Assembly (NCBI RefSeq): GCF_018129405.1
Contig: NZ_JAFCLP010000021.1
Coordinates: forward strand, 86,556-150,555
Origin: Bradyrhizobium iriomotense
GTDB taxonomy: Bacteria; Pseudomonadota; Alphaproteobacteria; Rhizobiales; Xanthobacteraceae
DNA length: 64,000 nucleotides
Direction of reading: 5' to 3'
A model generated the notes under the pieces. That model saw only the letters and a program-made list of their open reading frames with translations. It searched no databases and had not been told where the DNA came from. Positions 27,393 to 36,726 of the stretch are shown here, in pieces. A program made the translations under genes and the position numbers. Positions within the stretch are counted from its first letter, which is position 1; the number at the start of each line of letters is the position of its first letter.

Positions 27393-28055
27393 GTGAGCGG
27401 TGGCAAAAGAATGCGCAAACCGGCCGCCGCAAAGCCGGCCAGGAAGGTGAAGGCCAAACCTATCACCAAGCCGGCCGAGCCGGCGATGGACGTCGCGGTC
27501 GGCCGCCGCATCCGCGACCTCAGGCGCGTCAGGCAGTTCTCGCTGGAGACGGTCGCGGCGCGCACGGAGCTGTCGATCGGTTTCCTCAGCCAGATCGAGC
27601 GCGGCCTGTCGTCGCCGTCGCTGCGGGTGCTGGCGACGCTCGCCGACGTGCTCGGCGTCGGCATCGCCGCCTTGTTCGGCGCGAGCCCGAGCGCCGACGG
27701 TGCATCCGACCAGGTGGTGACGCGCGGCCTGCAGCGCCCCGAGCTGAAGCTCTGGCGCACCGGCGTCTCAAAACAATTGCTGAGCCCGGCCAGCGCCGAC
27801 AACCGGCTCAACCTGTTCCTGGTGCATCTGGAGCCCGGCGGCTCCACCGGCGACGAGCTCTACACCCATGACGGCGAAGAAGCCGGCCTCGTGCTCGAGG
27901 GCGAGATGATGCTGACGGTGGACAGCGAGACGTGGTCGCTGAAGACGGGCGACAGCTTTCGATTTGCCAGCCGAAGGCCGCACCGGTTTTCGAACCCGGC
28001 GAATGATGCGAAAGCGGTGGTGCTGTGGGTGAATTGCGTGACGGGGACGGGGTAG
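27393..28055 (+). CDS. XRE-family regulator with C-terminal cupin domain
   Basis: The GTG at 27393 has AAGGAAG about ten bases upstream; an in-frame ATG at 27411 is an alternative. The 220-residue protein has a basic N-terminal tail, a helix-turn-helix (VGRRIRDLRRVRQFSLETVAARTELSIGFLSQIERG, about residues 36-72) and a cupin domain (HDGEEAGLVLEGEMMLTV, RPHRFSNP). This HTH-cupin arrangement is that of PuuR and other repressors of amine and amino acid catabolism that sense a small ligand through the cupin. It is divergent from the ABC transporter operon with paired palindromes between them. Confidence 0.9.
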   Translation: MSGGKRMRKPAAAKPARKVKAKPITKPAEPAMDVAVGRRIRDLRRVRQFSLETVAARTELSIGFLSQIERGLSSPSLRVLATLADVLGVGIAALFGASPSADGASDQVVTRGLQRPELKLWRTGVSKQLLSPASADNRLNLFLVHLEPGGSTGDELYTHDGEEAGLVLEGEMMLTVDSETWSLKTGDSFRFASRRPHRFSNPANDAKAVVLWVNCVTGTG

Positions 28056-28062
28056 CTCCGCC

Positions 28063-28147
28063 GTCATTGCGAGCGCAGCGAAGCAATCCAGACTGCCTCA
28101 ACGAAAGGACTCTGGATTGCTTCGTCGCAAGGGCTCCTCGCAATGAC
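28063..28147. repeat. Palindromic intergenic repeat (GTCATTGCGAGC family)
   Basis: The left arm (28063-28092, starting GTCATTGCGAGC) is inverted in the right arm (28111-28147, ending CTCGCAATGAC). The inner CAATCCAGA/TCTGGATTG pair is perfect. This sequence is a frequent Bradyrhizobium intergenic palindrome and here separates two convergent genes. Confidence 0.85.
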
Positions 28148-28161
28148 GAGGGGATAGAGCC

Positions 28162-29427
28162 TTACCCAAACCTGTACTTGTACCGATCCACCGACAGCGC
28201 ACTCACATCGATGTCCGGCTTCTTGCCCGACAGCATGTCGGCGAGCACGCGCCCCGAACCGCAGGACATGGTCCAGCCGAGCGTGCCGTGGCCGGTGTTG
28301 AGGTGGAGGTTGGCGTAGTGGGTCGGGCCGATCACCGGAGGCCCGTCCGGCGTCATCGGGCGCAGGCCGCTCCAGAACGTCGCCTTGGAGAGATCACCGC
28401 CGCGCGGGAACAGGTCGGTCAGCGAATGATCCAGCGTGGCGCGGCGCGCATCGTACAGCTTGCTCGAATAGCCGGAGATTTCGGCGGTGCCGCCGACGCG
28501 GATGCGATTGCCGAGGCGGGTGATCGCGACCTTGTAGCTCTCATCCATCACGGTGGATTCCGGCGCGCCGGAGGCGTCCTTGATCGGCACCGTGATCGAA
28601 TAGCCCTTCACCGGATAGACCGGCAGCGACATGCCGAGCGGCGCGACGAGCCGCGGCGACCAGCTGCCGAGTGCGAGCACGTAAGCGTCCGCCTGCAACA
28701 GGCCGGCGCTGGTAGCGACGCCGCTGACGCGCGCACCGTCGGTGACGATGCGGTCGATGCCGGTGTTGAACATGAAGCGCACGCCGAGCGCCTGAGCATG
28801 CTTGGCCAGCGCCTGCGTGAACATGTGGCAGTCGCCGGTCTCGTCCTGCGGCAGGCGAAGCCCGCCGGCGAACTTCTCCTTCACGCCGCCGAGCGCCGGC
28901 TCGACCGCGATGCAGCCCTCGCGGCTCAGCACCTCGAAGGGCACGCCATATTGCTTGAGCACGGCGATGTCCTCAGCCGTGCCGTCGAGCTGGGACTGGT
29001 AGCGGAACAGCTGCAGCGTGCCCTGCGAGCGCTCGTCATACTGGATGCCGATGTCGCGGCGCAGATCGCGCAGGCAGTCACGGCTGTATTCCGCGATCGG
29101 GATCATCCGGCTCTTGTTGACCGCGTAACGCTCGCTGGTGCAGTTGCGCAGCATCTTGAGCAGCCAGACCCACATCACGGGGTCGAGCTTCGGCCGGATC
29201 ACCAGCGGGCCGTGCTTCATCAAGAGCCACTTGACCGCCTTCACCGGCACGCCGGGACCGGCCCAGGGCGAGGAATAGCCGGGCGACACCTCGCCGGCAT
29301 TGGCGAAAGAGGTCTCCAGTGCCGGCTCCGGCTGACGGTCGACGACCGTCACGTCATGGCCGGCACGTGCGAGGTAGTAGGCAGAGGTGACACCGATGAC
29401 ACCGCTGCCGAGGATCAGAACTTTCAC
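28162..29427 (-). CDS. dadA: D-amino acid dehydrogenase small subunit
   Basis: The 421-residue protein starts with the FAD-binding [23 protein letters not shown] and shows DadA hallmarks: [22 protein letters not shown], a [10 protein letters not shown] motif and [20 protein letters not shown] at the C-terminus (landmarks). It oxidatively deaminates D-amino acids, such as D-alanine, to 2-oxo acids and passes electrons to the respiratory chain from the inner membrane face. No alanine racemase (dadX) is adjacent. The gene is 70 bp from the aminotransferase gene on the same strand. Confidence 0.95.
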   Translation of the reverse strand: MKVLILGSGVIGVTSAYYLARAGHDVTVVDRQPEPALETSFANAGEVSPGYSSPWAGPGVPVKAVKWLLMKHGPLVIRPKLDPVMWVWLLKMLRNCTSERYAVNKSRMIPIAEYSRDCLRDLRRDIGIQYDERSQGTLQLFRYQSQLDGTAEDIAVLKQYGVPFEVLSREGCIAVEPALGGVKEKFAGGLRLPQDETGDCHMFTQALAKHAQALGVRFMFNTGIDRIVTDGARVSGVATSAGLLQADAYVLALGSWSPRLVAPLGMSLPVYPVKGYSITVPIKDASGAPESTVMDESYKVAITRLGNRIRVGGTAEISGYSSKLYDARRATLDHSLTDLFPRGGDLSKATFWSGLRPMTPDGPPVIGPTHYANLHLNTGHGTLGWTMSCGSGRVLADMLSGKKPDIDVSALSVDRYKYRFG

Positions 29428-29497
29428 GCTTGGTCAAACTCCCGCGGCATCACGCTCGCCGCTGCAAGGAAACAACTCGCAACGGCGAGAGCAATTA

Positions 29498-30826
29498 TCA
29501 GGCCACCTTCTTGATGGCGTCGCCGAGGATCGAGACCATCTGGTCGATGTGGCTCTTCTCGACGATGAGCGGAGGCGACATCGCGAAGCTGTCGCCGCTC
29601 ATGCGCAAGTAAAGGCCGGTGTTGAAGCAGTCGACCATGACGTCATAGCCGCGCGCGCCGACGACGCCGTCGCGCGGCGCCAGCTCGACCGCGCCCATCA
29701 GGCCGCAATTGCGGATGTCGACGACGTTCGGCAGGCCCTTGAGCGAATGCAGCGCATCGCGCCAGTATTCGGCGATCGACGCACCACGCGTGAGCAGGCC
29801 CTCGTCCTTGTAGATGTCGAGCGTCGCGATACCGGCGGCGCAGGCGGTCGGATGCGCGGAATAAGTGTAGCCGTGGAACAGCTCCATCTGGTTCTCGGGG
29901 CCGACCATCATGCCGTCATGCACCTTGCGGCTCGCGAACACCGCGCCGCAGGGAATGGTGCCGTTGGTGATGCCCTTGGCCGTCGTCATCAGGTCCGGCG
30001 TAACGCCGAAGAAGTTGGCGGCGAACGGCGTGCCGAGGCGGCCGAAGCCGGTGATGACCTCGTCGAAAATCAGCAGGATGCCATGCTTGTCGCAGATCTC
30101 GCGCAGGCGCTGCAGATAGCCCTTCGGCGGCGGCAGCACCGCGGTCGAGCCCGGCACCGGCTCGACGATGACGGCGGCGATCGTCTCGGCGCCGTGCAGG
30201 GCCACCAGACGCTCGAGATCGTCGGCAAGCTCGGCGCCATGCTCGGGCTGGTCCTTGGCGAAGGCGTTGCGGGTGAGATCGTGGGTGTGGCGGATGTGGT
30301 CGACGCCCGGCAGCAGGGTCGCGAACGCGCGGCGGTTGGCGACCATGCCGCCGACCGAGGTGCCGCCGAAGCCGACGCCGTGATAGCCGCGCTCACGGCC
30401 GATCAGGCGGGTGCGGCTCGACTGGCCGGTGGCGCGATGATAGGCGAGCGCGATCTTCAGCGCGGTATCGACCGACTCGGAGCCGGAATTGGTGAAGAAG
30501 ACGCGATCGAGGCCCTTCGGCGCGATCTCGGCGAGCCGCTCGGCGAAGTCGAAGGCCAGCGGATGGCCCATCTGGAACGTGGGCGCGAAATCCAGCGTCA
30601 TCAGCTGCCGCTCGACCGCGGCGGCGATCTGCTTGCGGCCGTGGCCGGCATTGACGCACCAGAGGCCGGCGGAGCCGTCGATCACCTTGCGGCCGTCGAC
30701 GGTGGTGTAGTGCATGCTCTCGGCCGAGGAGAACAGGCGCGGCGCCTTCTTGAACTGCCGGTTGGCCGTGAACGGCATCCAGAACGAGTCGGTCTTGATA
30801 GTGTTCGGAATCTGATGAAGGGTCAC
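29498..30826 (-). CDS. Omega-amino acid/diamine-pyruvate aminotransferase, class III
   Basis: The GTG start at 30826 has AAAGGAG eight bases upstream and gives 442 residues; a longer frame to 30862 is less likely. The class III PLP fold is clear: SGSESVDTALKIALAYH, a GYHG motif, LLIFDEVITGFGR (PLP-binding Asp) and TTAKGITNG with the Schiff-base Lys. N-terminal WMPFTANRQFKKAPRLF is typical of beta-alanine:pyruvate and putrescine:pyruvate aminotransferases. It would transfer the terminal amino group of an omega-amino acid or diamine to pyruvate, forming alanine, which links to DadA next door only after racemisation. It is divergent from a PuuR-like gene. Confidence 0.9.
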   Translation of the reverse strand: MTLHQIPNTIKTDSFWMPFTANRQFKKAPRLFSSAESMHYTTVDGRKVIDGSAGLWCVNAGHGRKQIAAAVERQLMTLDFAPTFQMGHPLAFDFAERLAEIAPKGLDRVFFTNSGSESVDTALKIALAYHRATGQSSRTRLIGRERGYHGVGFGGTSVGGMVANRRAFATLLPGVDHIRHTHDLTRNAFAKDQPEHGAELADDLERLVALHGAETIAAVIVEPVPGSTAVLPPPKGYLQRLREICDKHGILLIFDEVITGFGRLGTPFAANFFGVTPDLMTTAKGITNGTIPCGAVFASRKVHDGMMVGPENQMELFHGYTYSAHPTACAAGIATLDIYKDEGLLTRGASIAEYWRDALHSLKGLPNVVDIRNCGLMGAVELAPRDGVVGARGYDVMVDCFNTGLYLRMSGDSFAMSPPLIVEKSHIDQMVSILGDAIKKVA

Positions 30827-30974
30827 GGCCGCGCTCCTTTGCTGACGGGGTAGCAGAGCCACGGCTGGGAAAGCGCAACAAGTCCTTTTCTGGTGACCTG
30901 CAAGCCATTGATTTCACTGGGGCGCCCGGTCCATATTTGCGCGATCCGCAACACCTGCAACACAGGACTTGGCT

Positions 30975-31523
30975 ATGAGCGTCGACATCGGTGGACGGCT
31001 GCGATTCATCCGGGCCCGCCACAAGCTGTCGCAGCGGGAACTCGCCAAGCGCGCCGGGGTCACCAATTCGACGATCTCGCTGATCGAATCCAACCAGATG
31101 AACCCGTCGGTCGGCGCGCTCAAGCGCATCCTCGACGGCATTCCGATGGGGCTCGCCGAGTTCTTCGCGCTGGAGCCGGAGTCCAGGCGCAAGATCTTCT
31201 ACCGCGCCGAGGAGCTGACGGAGGTCGGCAAGAAGCCGATCTCGTATCGGCAGGTCGGCGACAATTTGTTCGGCCGCAGCCTGCAGATATTGAAAGAGCG
31301 CTACGAGCCCGGCAGCGACACCGGACGCGTCCATCTCGTCCATGACGGCGAGGAAGGCGGCATCGTGATATCGGGCAAGCTCGAAGTCACCGTCGAGGAC
31401 GAGCGTCGGATTCTCAATCCAGGCGATGCCTATTATTTCGAGAGCCGCCGCCCGCATCGCTTCCGCTGCGTCGGCGGCAAGCCGTGCGAGGTGATCTCGG
31501 CCTGCACGCCGCCGACGTTCTGA
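30975..31523 (+). CDS. puuR: PuuR-like XRE-cupin transcriptional regulator
   Basis: From ATG 30975 the protein has 182 residues, the size of E. coli PuuR (185). It has an N-terminal helix-turn-helix (LSQRELAKRAGVTNSTISLIESNQ), the middle SLQILKERYEPGSDTG, and a cupin ending in ACTPPTF, which closely follows the PuuR C-terminus (...ISAHTPTTF). PuuR represses putrescine catabolism genes and is relieved by putrescine. Here it is divergent from the aminotransferase gene, its most likely target. The start codon has only a weak ribosome binding site. Confidence 0.85.
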   Translation: MSVDIGGRLRFIRARHKLSQRELAKRAGVTNSTISLIESNQMNPSVGALKRILDGIPMGLAEFFALEPESRRKIFYRAEELTEVGKKPISYRQVGDNLFGRSLQILKERYEPGSDTGRVHLVHDGEEGGIVISGKLEVTVEDERRILNPGDAYYFESRRPHRFRCVGGKPCEVISACTPPTF

Positions 31524-31660
31524 CGCGCCATCAGCCCCTCCGCAATCATACGGAGCCACCGTTATCTTACGGAGCTTGAGCCAGCTCAATTTCTGCCGGC
31601 TGAACCGCTATATATTCGGAACCGTAGCCGAGCAGCCTGGCGCAGAGGTGCTGAGGTTAT

Positions 31661-31689
31661 GGCCCCGGACTCCTAGGCACTCCGGGGCC
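31661..31689. promoter_or_regulatory. GC-rich hairpin ahead of small gene
   Basis: GGCCCCGGA (31661-31669) pairs with TCCGGGGCC (31681-31689), loop 11 bases, 22 bp before the 50-residue gene. There is no T-run, so it may be a 5' leader structure of that gene or part of a small RNA. Low certainty. Confidence 0.35.
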
Positions 31690-31710
31690 GCTTCGTAACA
31701 GGGCTCGCAG

Positions 31711-31863
31711 ATGAAGATCACGCTCGCCAATGCAGAAGCCGCGCTCGACGAAGTCCAGCGCGATGCCGACAAGCTCCATTCGCGCGAGCTGCGCAAGGCC
31801 ATTGCCGACTACATCGAGATGCAGCGCGCGGCGCTCAAGGCGGTCCGCAAGAAGCTGCACTAG
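31711..31863 (+). CDS. 50-residue hypothetical protein
   Basis: The ATG at 31711 opens a 50-residue frame that ends in TAG at 31861. The product is a charged, amphipathic helix (NAEAALDEVQRDADKLHSRE, then LRKAIADYIEMQRAALKAVRKKLH), likely coiled coil. Codon use is like neighbouring genes, and the surrounding 370 bp has no other gene. No family is recognised. Confidence 0.55.
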   Translation: MKITLANAEAALDEVQRDADKLHSRELRKAIADYIEMQRAALKAVRKKLH

Positions 31864-31907
31864 CAGGACGCGGCGGAGCGAGAATGTCTCGCCCCGCCTT
31901 CTACCTC

Positions 31908-34169
31908 TCAGGACTGCGTCAGCAACTCCTCGATCCGGATCGGGAAGCGGCGGACGCGCACGCCGGTCGCATGCCAGACGGCGTTGGCGACCGCACCGGC
32001 ACTGCCGGTGATGCCGATCTCGCCGACGCCCTTGATGCCGAGCGCATTGACATGCGGATCGTGCTCGTCGACCGTGATGACGTCGAGCGGCGGCACGTCG
32101 GCATTCACGGGGATGTGGTACTCGCCGAGATTGGCGTTCATGATGCGGCCGCTGCGGCGGTCGGTGATGGCTTCCTCGTGCAGCGCGAAGGACAGGCCCC
32201 AGATCATGCCGCCGAACAGCTGGCTCTTCACCAGGTGCGGATTGACGATCCGCCCCGCGGCGAAGGCACCTACCATGCGGGTGACGCGGACCTGCCCGAG
32301 CTCGGGATCGACCTTCACCTCCGCGAACACCGCGCCATGGGCGTGCATCGCATATTCCTCCATCGCTGCTGGATTCGGCGCGCCGGTGCCGCCGGCCTCG
32401 ACCTCGGCAACGCCGGCGCGCGCCAGGATCTCGGCATAGCTCTCGCTGCGGCTCTCGTCGTCACGCCGGACCAGCCTGCCGTCCCGCGCGATCACCCCCG
32501 CATTGCCGGCGCCGAACAACGGCGAGCGCTCGTCGTTCGTGGCGAGATCGGCGAGCTTTGCGATCACGGCCGCGCCGGCGCTGTGAATCGCCGCACCTGC
32601 TGTCGCGGTATGGGCCGAGCCGCCGGCAATGCCGGCATCGGGCAGGTCGGACGTGCCGGCCTTGAACTCGACGCGGTCGATATCGAGGCCGACGGCATCG
32701 GCCGCGATCTGGGCCAGCGCCGTCCAGGCGCCCTGCCCCATGTCATGCGCGCCGATCTCCATGACACCCGAGCCATCGCGGCGGATTGCTGCGCGTGCCT
32801 GGGCCTGGAACATCAGCGCCGGGAAGGTCGCCGTGCCCACGCCCCAGCCGACCAGGAAGCCGGCATCGTCGCGCATCTGCCGCGGCTGGAGCGAACGCTT
32901 CGCCCAGCCGAACCGCGCCGCACCCTGCTCGTAGCAGGCACGCAGTGCCTTGGACGAGAACGGCTTGCCGGAGATCGGCTCGACCTCGGCGTAGTTCTTC
33001 AGGCGGAAAGCGAGCGGATCCATGCCGCAGGCCCAGGCCATCTCGTCAATCGCGCTTTCCAGCGCGATCGAGCCGGTCGCCTCCCCCGGCGCGCGCATGA
33101 ACAGCGGCGTGCCGGTGTTGACGCGCACGGCGTCGTGCGAGGTGCGGATCGCAGGCGCCGCATAGAGCGTGTGCGAAGCATCGGCCGCGGGCTCGTAGAA
33201 ATCGTCGAACGTGCTCGACACCGTCCTTGCGTGATGATCGAGCGCCGTCAGGCGACCCTCGCCGTCGGCGCCGATGCGCAAGCGCTGCCGCGTCGGCGCG
33301 CGATGACCGACCGGGCCGTACATCTGCTCACGGCGCAGCACCAGCTTGACCGGCCTGCCGACGAGCTTTGCCGCCATGATGCCGAGCGTCTGCGGCCCGG
33401 CCATCAATCCCTTGGAGCCGAAGCCGCCGCCGAGGAACGGGCTGCGGATGTGGATCTTGTCGTGCGCGATGCCGAACAATTCGGCGATGCGCGCCAGCGA
33501 CAGCATCAGGCCCTGGGTCGGCATGTCGATCTGCAGGCGGTCGCCGTCCCAGGAGGCGACGATCGCATGCGGCTCCATCGCGTTGTGATATTGCGGCGGC
33601 GTCTGGTAAATCGCGTCGATCTGCTTCTCGGCCGAGGCGAGACCCGCCTCGACATCGCCGCGGTGAAGCTCCGTGGGATTGCCGACACCGACGACCGGCG
33701 GCACGAAGCTTTCGCCGGCATCGAGGCCGACGAGCGCGGGCTGCACCTCATATCGCGGCGCCAGCAGCGCAGCACCTTCCGTCGCCGCCTCCAGCGTCTC
33801 CGCGATCACCACCGCGATCGGCTGGTTGGCGTAGCGGATCTCGTCGCTTTGCAACACCTCCATCCGGAACACGAATGGATTGGTCTTGATCTCGGGGTCG
33901 ACCGCAAGCGGTGGCTTGTGGTCCGGCGTCATGACGTCGACGACGCCGGGATGACGTTTTGCGGCGACGACATCGAGCGAGGCCACCCGGCCGCGCGAAA
34001 TGCCGGAGACGGCCGTCACCGCAAACAGCATGCCGGGCGGATGATTGTCGGCGGCGTAGGTCGCCTGCCCCTTGACCTTGAGGACGCCGTCACGGCGGGT
34101 CAGCGGCTGGCCGATGTTCGAGCCGTGCCGCAAATGGGCGGGAGCGCTGGTCAGGTTGAGCTCAGGCAT
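31908..34169 (-). CDS. Molybdopterin-binding subunit of aldehyde/xanthine oxidoreductase (PaoC-like)
   Basis: From MPELNLTSAPAHLRHG at 34169 the protein has 753 residues, the size of the YagR/PaoC large subunit. Motifs include GVLKVKGQATYAADNHPPGMLFA, the GGGFGSKG loop that contacts the cofactor, GEATGS and ALGIKGVGEIGITG near the C-terminus, whose GVGE Glu is the catalytic base of this family. It oxidises aldehydes or heteroaromatic substrates with water as oxygen donor. The start overlaps the stop of the FAD subunit gene by eight bases, so all three subunits are made together. Confidence 0.93.
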   Translation of the reverse strand: MPELNLTSAPAHLRHGSNIGQPLTRRDGVLKVKGQATYAADNHPPGMLFAVTAVSGISRGRVASLDVVAAKRHPGVVDVMTPDHKPPLAVDPEIKTNPFVFRMEVLQSDEIRYANQPIAVVIAETLEAATEGAALLAPRYEVQPALVGLDAGESFVPPVVGVGNPTELHRGDVEAGLASAEKQIDAIYQTPPQYHNAMEPHAIVASWDGDRLQIDMPTQGLMLSLARIAELFGIAHDKIHIRSPFLGGGFGSKGLMAGPQTLGIMAAKLVGRPVKLVLRREQMYGPVGHRAPTRQRLRIGADGEGRLTALDHHARTVSSTFDDFYEPAADASHTLYAAPAIRTSHDAVRVNTGTPLFMRAPGEATGSIALESAIDEMAWACGMDPLAFRLKNYAEVEPISGKPFSSKALRACYEQGAARFGWAKRSLQPRQMRDDAGFLVGWGVGTATFPALMFQAQARAAIRRDGSGVMEIGAHDMGQGAWTALAQIAADAVGLDIDRVEFKAGTSDLPDAGIAGGSAHTATAGAAIHSAGAAVIAKLADLATNDERSPLFGAGNAGVIARDGRLVRRDDESRSESYAEILARAGVAEVEAGGTGAPNPAAMEEYAMHAHGAVFAEVKVDPELGQVRVTRMVGAFAAGRIVNPHLVKSQLFGGMIWGLSFALHEEAITDRRSGRIMNANLGEYHIPVNADVPPLDVITVDEHDPHVNALGIKGVGEIGITGSAGAVANAVWHATGVRVRRFPIRIEELLTQS

Positions 34170-35217
34170 GAATGGCTCCGGAGGTCGAGGCAAAGGGAGA
34201 GGCCGGCAGCGCGGGGACGCGCGCGGGCGTGCCGGCAGCGGCAAGGGTCAGCGCGCGTACGACGATGCGGCGCGCCAGCTCGATCTTGAAGGCGTTGTCG
34301 CCGGACGGTTTTGCATCGGCGAGCGCACGCCAGGCGGCTTCCTGGAAGGCGTCGGCCGTGGGCGCGACACCCCTCAGCACGTCTTCCGCGGCACGGGCGC
34401 GCCAGGGCTTTGCGGCGACGCCGCCGAGCGCCAGCCGCGCCTCCGCAATCTTGCCGTTCTCGATCCGCAACGCGGCCGCCGCCGAGACGACAGCGAAGGC
34501 ATAGGAGGTGCGCTCGCGGACCTTGAGGTAACGCGCATGCGCGGAAAATCCGCGCGCTGCGGGCGGCAGACGCAACGCGACAATGAGGTCGCCGGGCTCG
34601 AGCGCCGACTCACGCTCTGGCGTATTGCCCGGCAGGCGATGCAGCTCGTCGAGCGCGATCTCTCGCCGTCCGTTCCTGCCTTCGATCTCGACGACGGCAT
34701 CGAGCGCGACGAGCGGCACGCAGAAGTCGGACGGATGGGTGGCGATGCAGCTCTCGCTCCAGCCGAGCACGGCATGGCCGCGGTTCTCGCCGTCTCTAGC
34801 GTCGCAGCCGGTGCCGGCCTCACGCTTGTTGCAGCGGCTGGCAGTGTCGTAGAAATACGCACAACGTGTCCGCTGCAGCAGATTGCCGCCGACGGTGGCG
34901 GCATTGCGCAATTGCGCTGACGCGCCGGAGAGCAACGCCTCGGCGACGGCCGGATAGGATGTTGCAAAGCCCGGGTCATGCGCGAGATCGGCGTTGCTGA
35001 CCAGCGCGCCGATGCGCAACGATCCATCGGCGAGGGTCTCGATCTGATCCAGCCCGTCGAGATGGGTGACATCGACCAGGCGATCCGGACGGCTGACGCC
35101 GCCCTTCATCAGGTCGAGCAGGTTGGTGCCGGCGGCAAGATAGACAGCGCCCGGCTGGGCGGCGGCGGCAACGGCTTCAGTGACCGTGGCAGGCCTGACA
35201 TAGTCGAACTGTTTCAT
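34162..35217 (-). CDS. FAD-binding subunit of aldehyde/xanthine oxidoreductase (PaoB-like)
   Basis: The 351-residue protein has the FAD-binding LAAGTNLLDLMKGG and NAATVGGNLLQRTRC motifs. The insertion with CAYFYDTASRC and GTGCDARDG carries Cys residues in the pattern that binds the extra [4Fe-4S] cluster of E. coli PaoB, which places this complex with PaoABC-type enzymes rather than classical xanthine dehydrogenase. It passes electrons from the Fe-S subunit to FAD. It overlaps both neighbouring subunit genes by a few bases. Confidence 0.92.
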   Translation of the reverse strand: MKQFDYVRPATVTEAVAAAAQPGAVYLAAGTNLLDLMKGGVSRPDRLVDVTHLDGLDQIETLADGSLRIGALVSNADLAHDPGFATSYPAVAEALLSGASAQLRNAATVGGNLLQRTRCAYFYDTASRCNKREAGTGCDARDGENRGHAVLGWSESCIATHPSDFCVPLVALDAVVEIEGRNGRREIALDELHRLPGNTPERESALEPGDLIVALRLPPAARGFSAHARYLKVRERTSYAFAVVSAAAALRIENGKIAEARLALGGVAAKPWRARAAEDVLRGVAPTADAFQEAAWRALADAKPSGDNAFKIELARRIVVRALTLAAAGTPARVPALPASPFASTSGAIHA

Positions 35218-35711
35218 GCGGAGCGCCTCTGATTGGTTTCGTCCATGCCGGCCTGCGCCTCGAGCACGGCATCGACGATGCCGGCATAAGCGCCGCAGCG
35301 GCAGAGATTGCCGCTCATGCATTCGCGGATGCGTTCGGGATCGTTGCCGGCCTGCGCCTCTTGCATCATGCCGATCGCGCTCATGACCTGGCCGGGCGTG
35401 CAGAAGCCGCATTGAAATCCGTCATGGGCGATGAAGGCGGCCTGCACGGGATGCAGCTGGTCGCCGCGCGCGACGCCTTCGATGGTGAGGATATCGGCGC
35501 CGTCGTGGCTGACGGCGAGTGCGAGGCAGGAGTTGATGCGCTTGCCGTCGACGAGAATGGTGCAGGCGCCGCACTGGCCGCGGTCGCATCCCTTCTTGGT
35601 TCCGGTCAGGTGGAGGCGCTCACGCAGGAGATCGAGCAGCGTGACGCGCGGATCGTCGAGGACGAAGTCGCGCCGCGCACCGTTCACGGTGAGGCTGATG
35701 GAGTGGTTCAT
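35214..35711 (-). CDS. [2Fe-2S] subunit of aldehyde/xanthine oxidoreductase (PaoA-like)
   Basis: The 165-residue protein has the plant-type cluster motif GCDRGQCGACTILVDGKRINSC and the second cluster CGFCTPGQ...CRCGAY. It relays electrons from the molybdenum centre to FAD. E. coli PaoA carries a Tat signal, but this protein starts directly with MNHSISLTVNGARRDF, so the complex is expected in the cytoplasm. It is the first gene of the three-gene operon, opposite a TetR regulator. Confidence 0.93.
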   Translation of the reverse strand: MNHSISLTVNGARRDFVLDDPRVTLLDLLRERLHLTGTKKGCDRGQCGACTILVDGKRINSCLALAVSHDGADILTIEGVARGDQLHPVQAAFIAHDGFQCGFCTPGQVMSAIGMMQEAQAGNDPERIRECMSGNLCRCGAYAGIVDAVLEAQAGMDETNQRRSA

Positions 35712-35910
35712 ACAAGGCTCCGATCAGATATGGACATGGCTCATCGCTCAGCGCGCCACCTCCGTGGCCGCCGTCGAATAGCGTCGCCCCAACACGATCC
35801 GGGCCGACGCATGCACGAAGATACGGAGGCACCCTCCGCTTAACAAGGGCCGCCCGGAAATATTTGGAATTCGTCAAAGCCCGTGCGCGTACAACGCGAT
35901 GCAGCCAGCC

Positions 35911-35931
35911 AAGGGTTCAACAAGGGTTCAA
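35911..35931. repeat. Two AAGGGTTCAA direct repeats before tetR-family gene
   Basis: AAGGGTTCAA occurs at 35911-35920 and 35922-35931, 11 bp apart, in the divergent intergenic region 30 bp ahead of the TetR gene. The register of one helical turn could mark a binding site. Only the repeat itself is certain. Confidence 0.35.
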
Positions 35932-35962
35932 TCTAACCAATTCGTGATCTACATTGCCTGAT

Positions 35963-36601
35963 ATGGACGACCACACCGACCAGATCCGAAAGCCCCGCGC
36001 CGATGCCGTGCGCAATCGCGAGCGCGTGCTCGAGGCGGCGAAGGCCGTGTTCAGCGCCGGCGGGCCCGAGGCGAGCCTGGAAGCCGTGGCGAAACGCGCC
36101 GGCGTCGGCATCGGCACGCTCTATCGGCATTTCCCGACACGCGAGGATCTGTTCGAGGCGGTGTACCGGCGCGAGGTCGAGCAGCTCAGCGAACTTGCCG
36201 AACAATTGAAGACTACGAAGGACCCGGTCGACGCGCTCAGGCGCTGGCTGCGTTCCGGTGTCGAATTCGTTGCCACCAAGAAGGGCATGGTGGCAGCCCT
36301 GGCACTCGCAGTGCAGAGCGGGTCCGAGTTGCATGCCTTCTCCTTCGAGCGCCTGACCACGGCGATCGGATCGCTGCTCCATCGGGCCGTCGCGGCCGGC
36401 GAGATGCGCGCCGACATCAGTCCCGAGGACCTGCTGCGCGCGTTCTTCGGCATGTGCTACATGCACGACCAGCCCGGCTGGCAGTCCTCGGTCTTGCGCA
36501 TGCTCGACGTGTTCGTCGACGGTCTGCGGGTGCAGACGGCCGCCAGGGCCAAGGCGCGCACGTCCAAGACGACGAAGCCGGCGACGAAGCGAAAGCGCTA
36601 G
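35963..36601 (+). CDS. TetR-family transcriptional regulator
   Basis: From ATG 35963 the protein has 212 residues. The N-terminal helix-turn-helix is typical: RERVLEAAKAVFSAGGPEASLEAVAKRAGVGIGTLYRHFPTREDLFEAV (landmark, residues 18-66). The ligand-binding part is divergent, and the C-terminus ends in a basic KTTKPATKRKR tail. It is divergent from the PaoABC-like operon, so it probably represses that operon until an aldehyde or related ligand is present. This is the usual arrangement but is inferred. Confidence 0.9.
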   Translation: MDDHTDQIRKPRADAVRNRERVLEAAKAVFSAGGPEASLEAVAKRAGVGIGTLYRHFPTREDLFEAVYRREVEQLSELAEQLKTTKDPVDALRRWLRSGVEFVATKKGMVAALALAVQSGSELHAFSFERLTTAIGSLLHRAVAAGEMRADISPEDLLRAFFGMCYMHDQPGWQSSVLRMLDVFVDGLRVQTAARAKARTSKTTKPATKRKR

Positions 36602-36726
36602 TGGAAGCGGACAGTCGCCTCGCTGCGACCAATTATTCGTAAGGGGCTTGAGAGCCTTATTCTCTACTAGGGACTTATGGTAGCTTCAGCCTGCTCTGAT
36701 GTTGCCGGCGCAGCCGGGAGGCCGAC

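Noticed and set aside
30879-30972. CAAGTCCT and AGGACTTG as an operator of the PuuR-like regulator
   Set aside because: The 8-bp inverted pair is 77 bp apart and has no second copy. It could be chance, so I do not list it as a site.
31884-34289. 801-codon frame antisense to the molybdopterin subunit gene
   Set aside because: Shadow of a gene whose cofactor motifs are intact on the minus strand.
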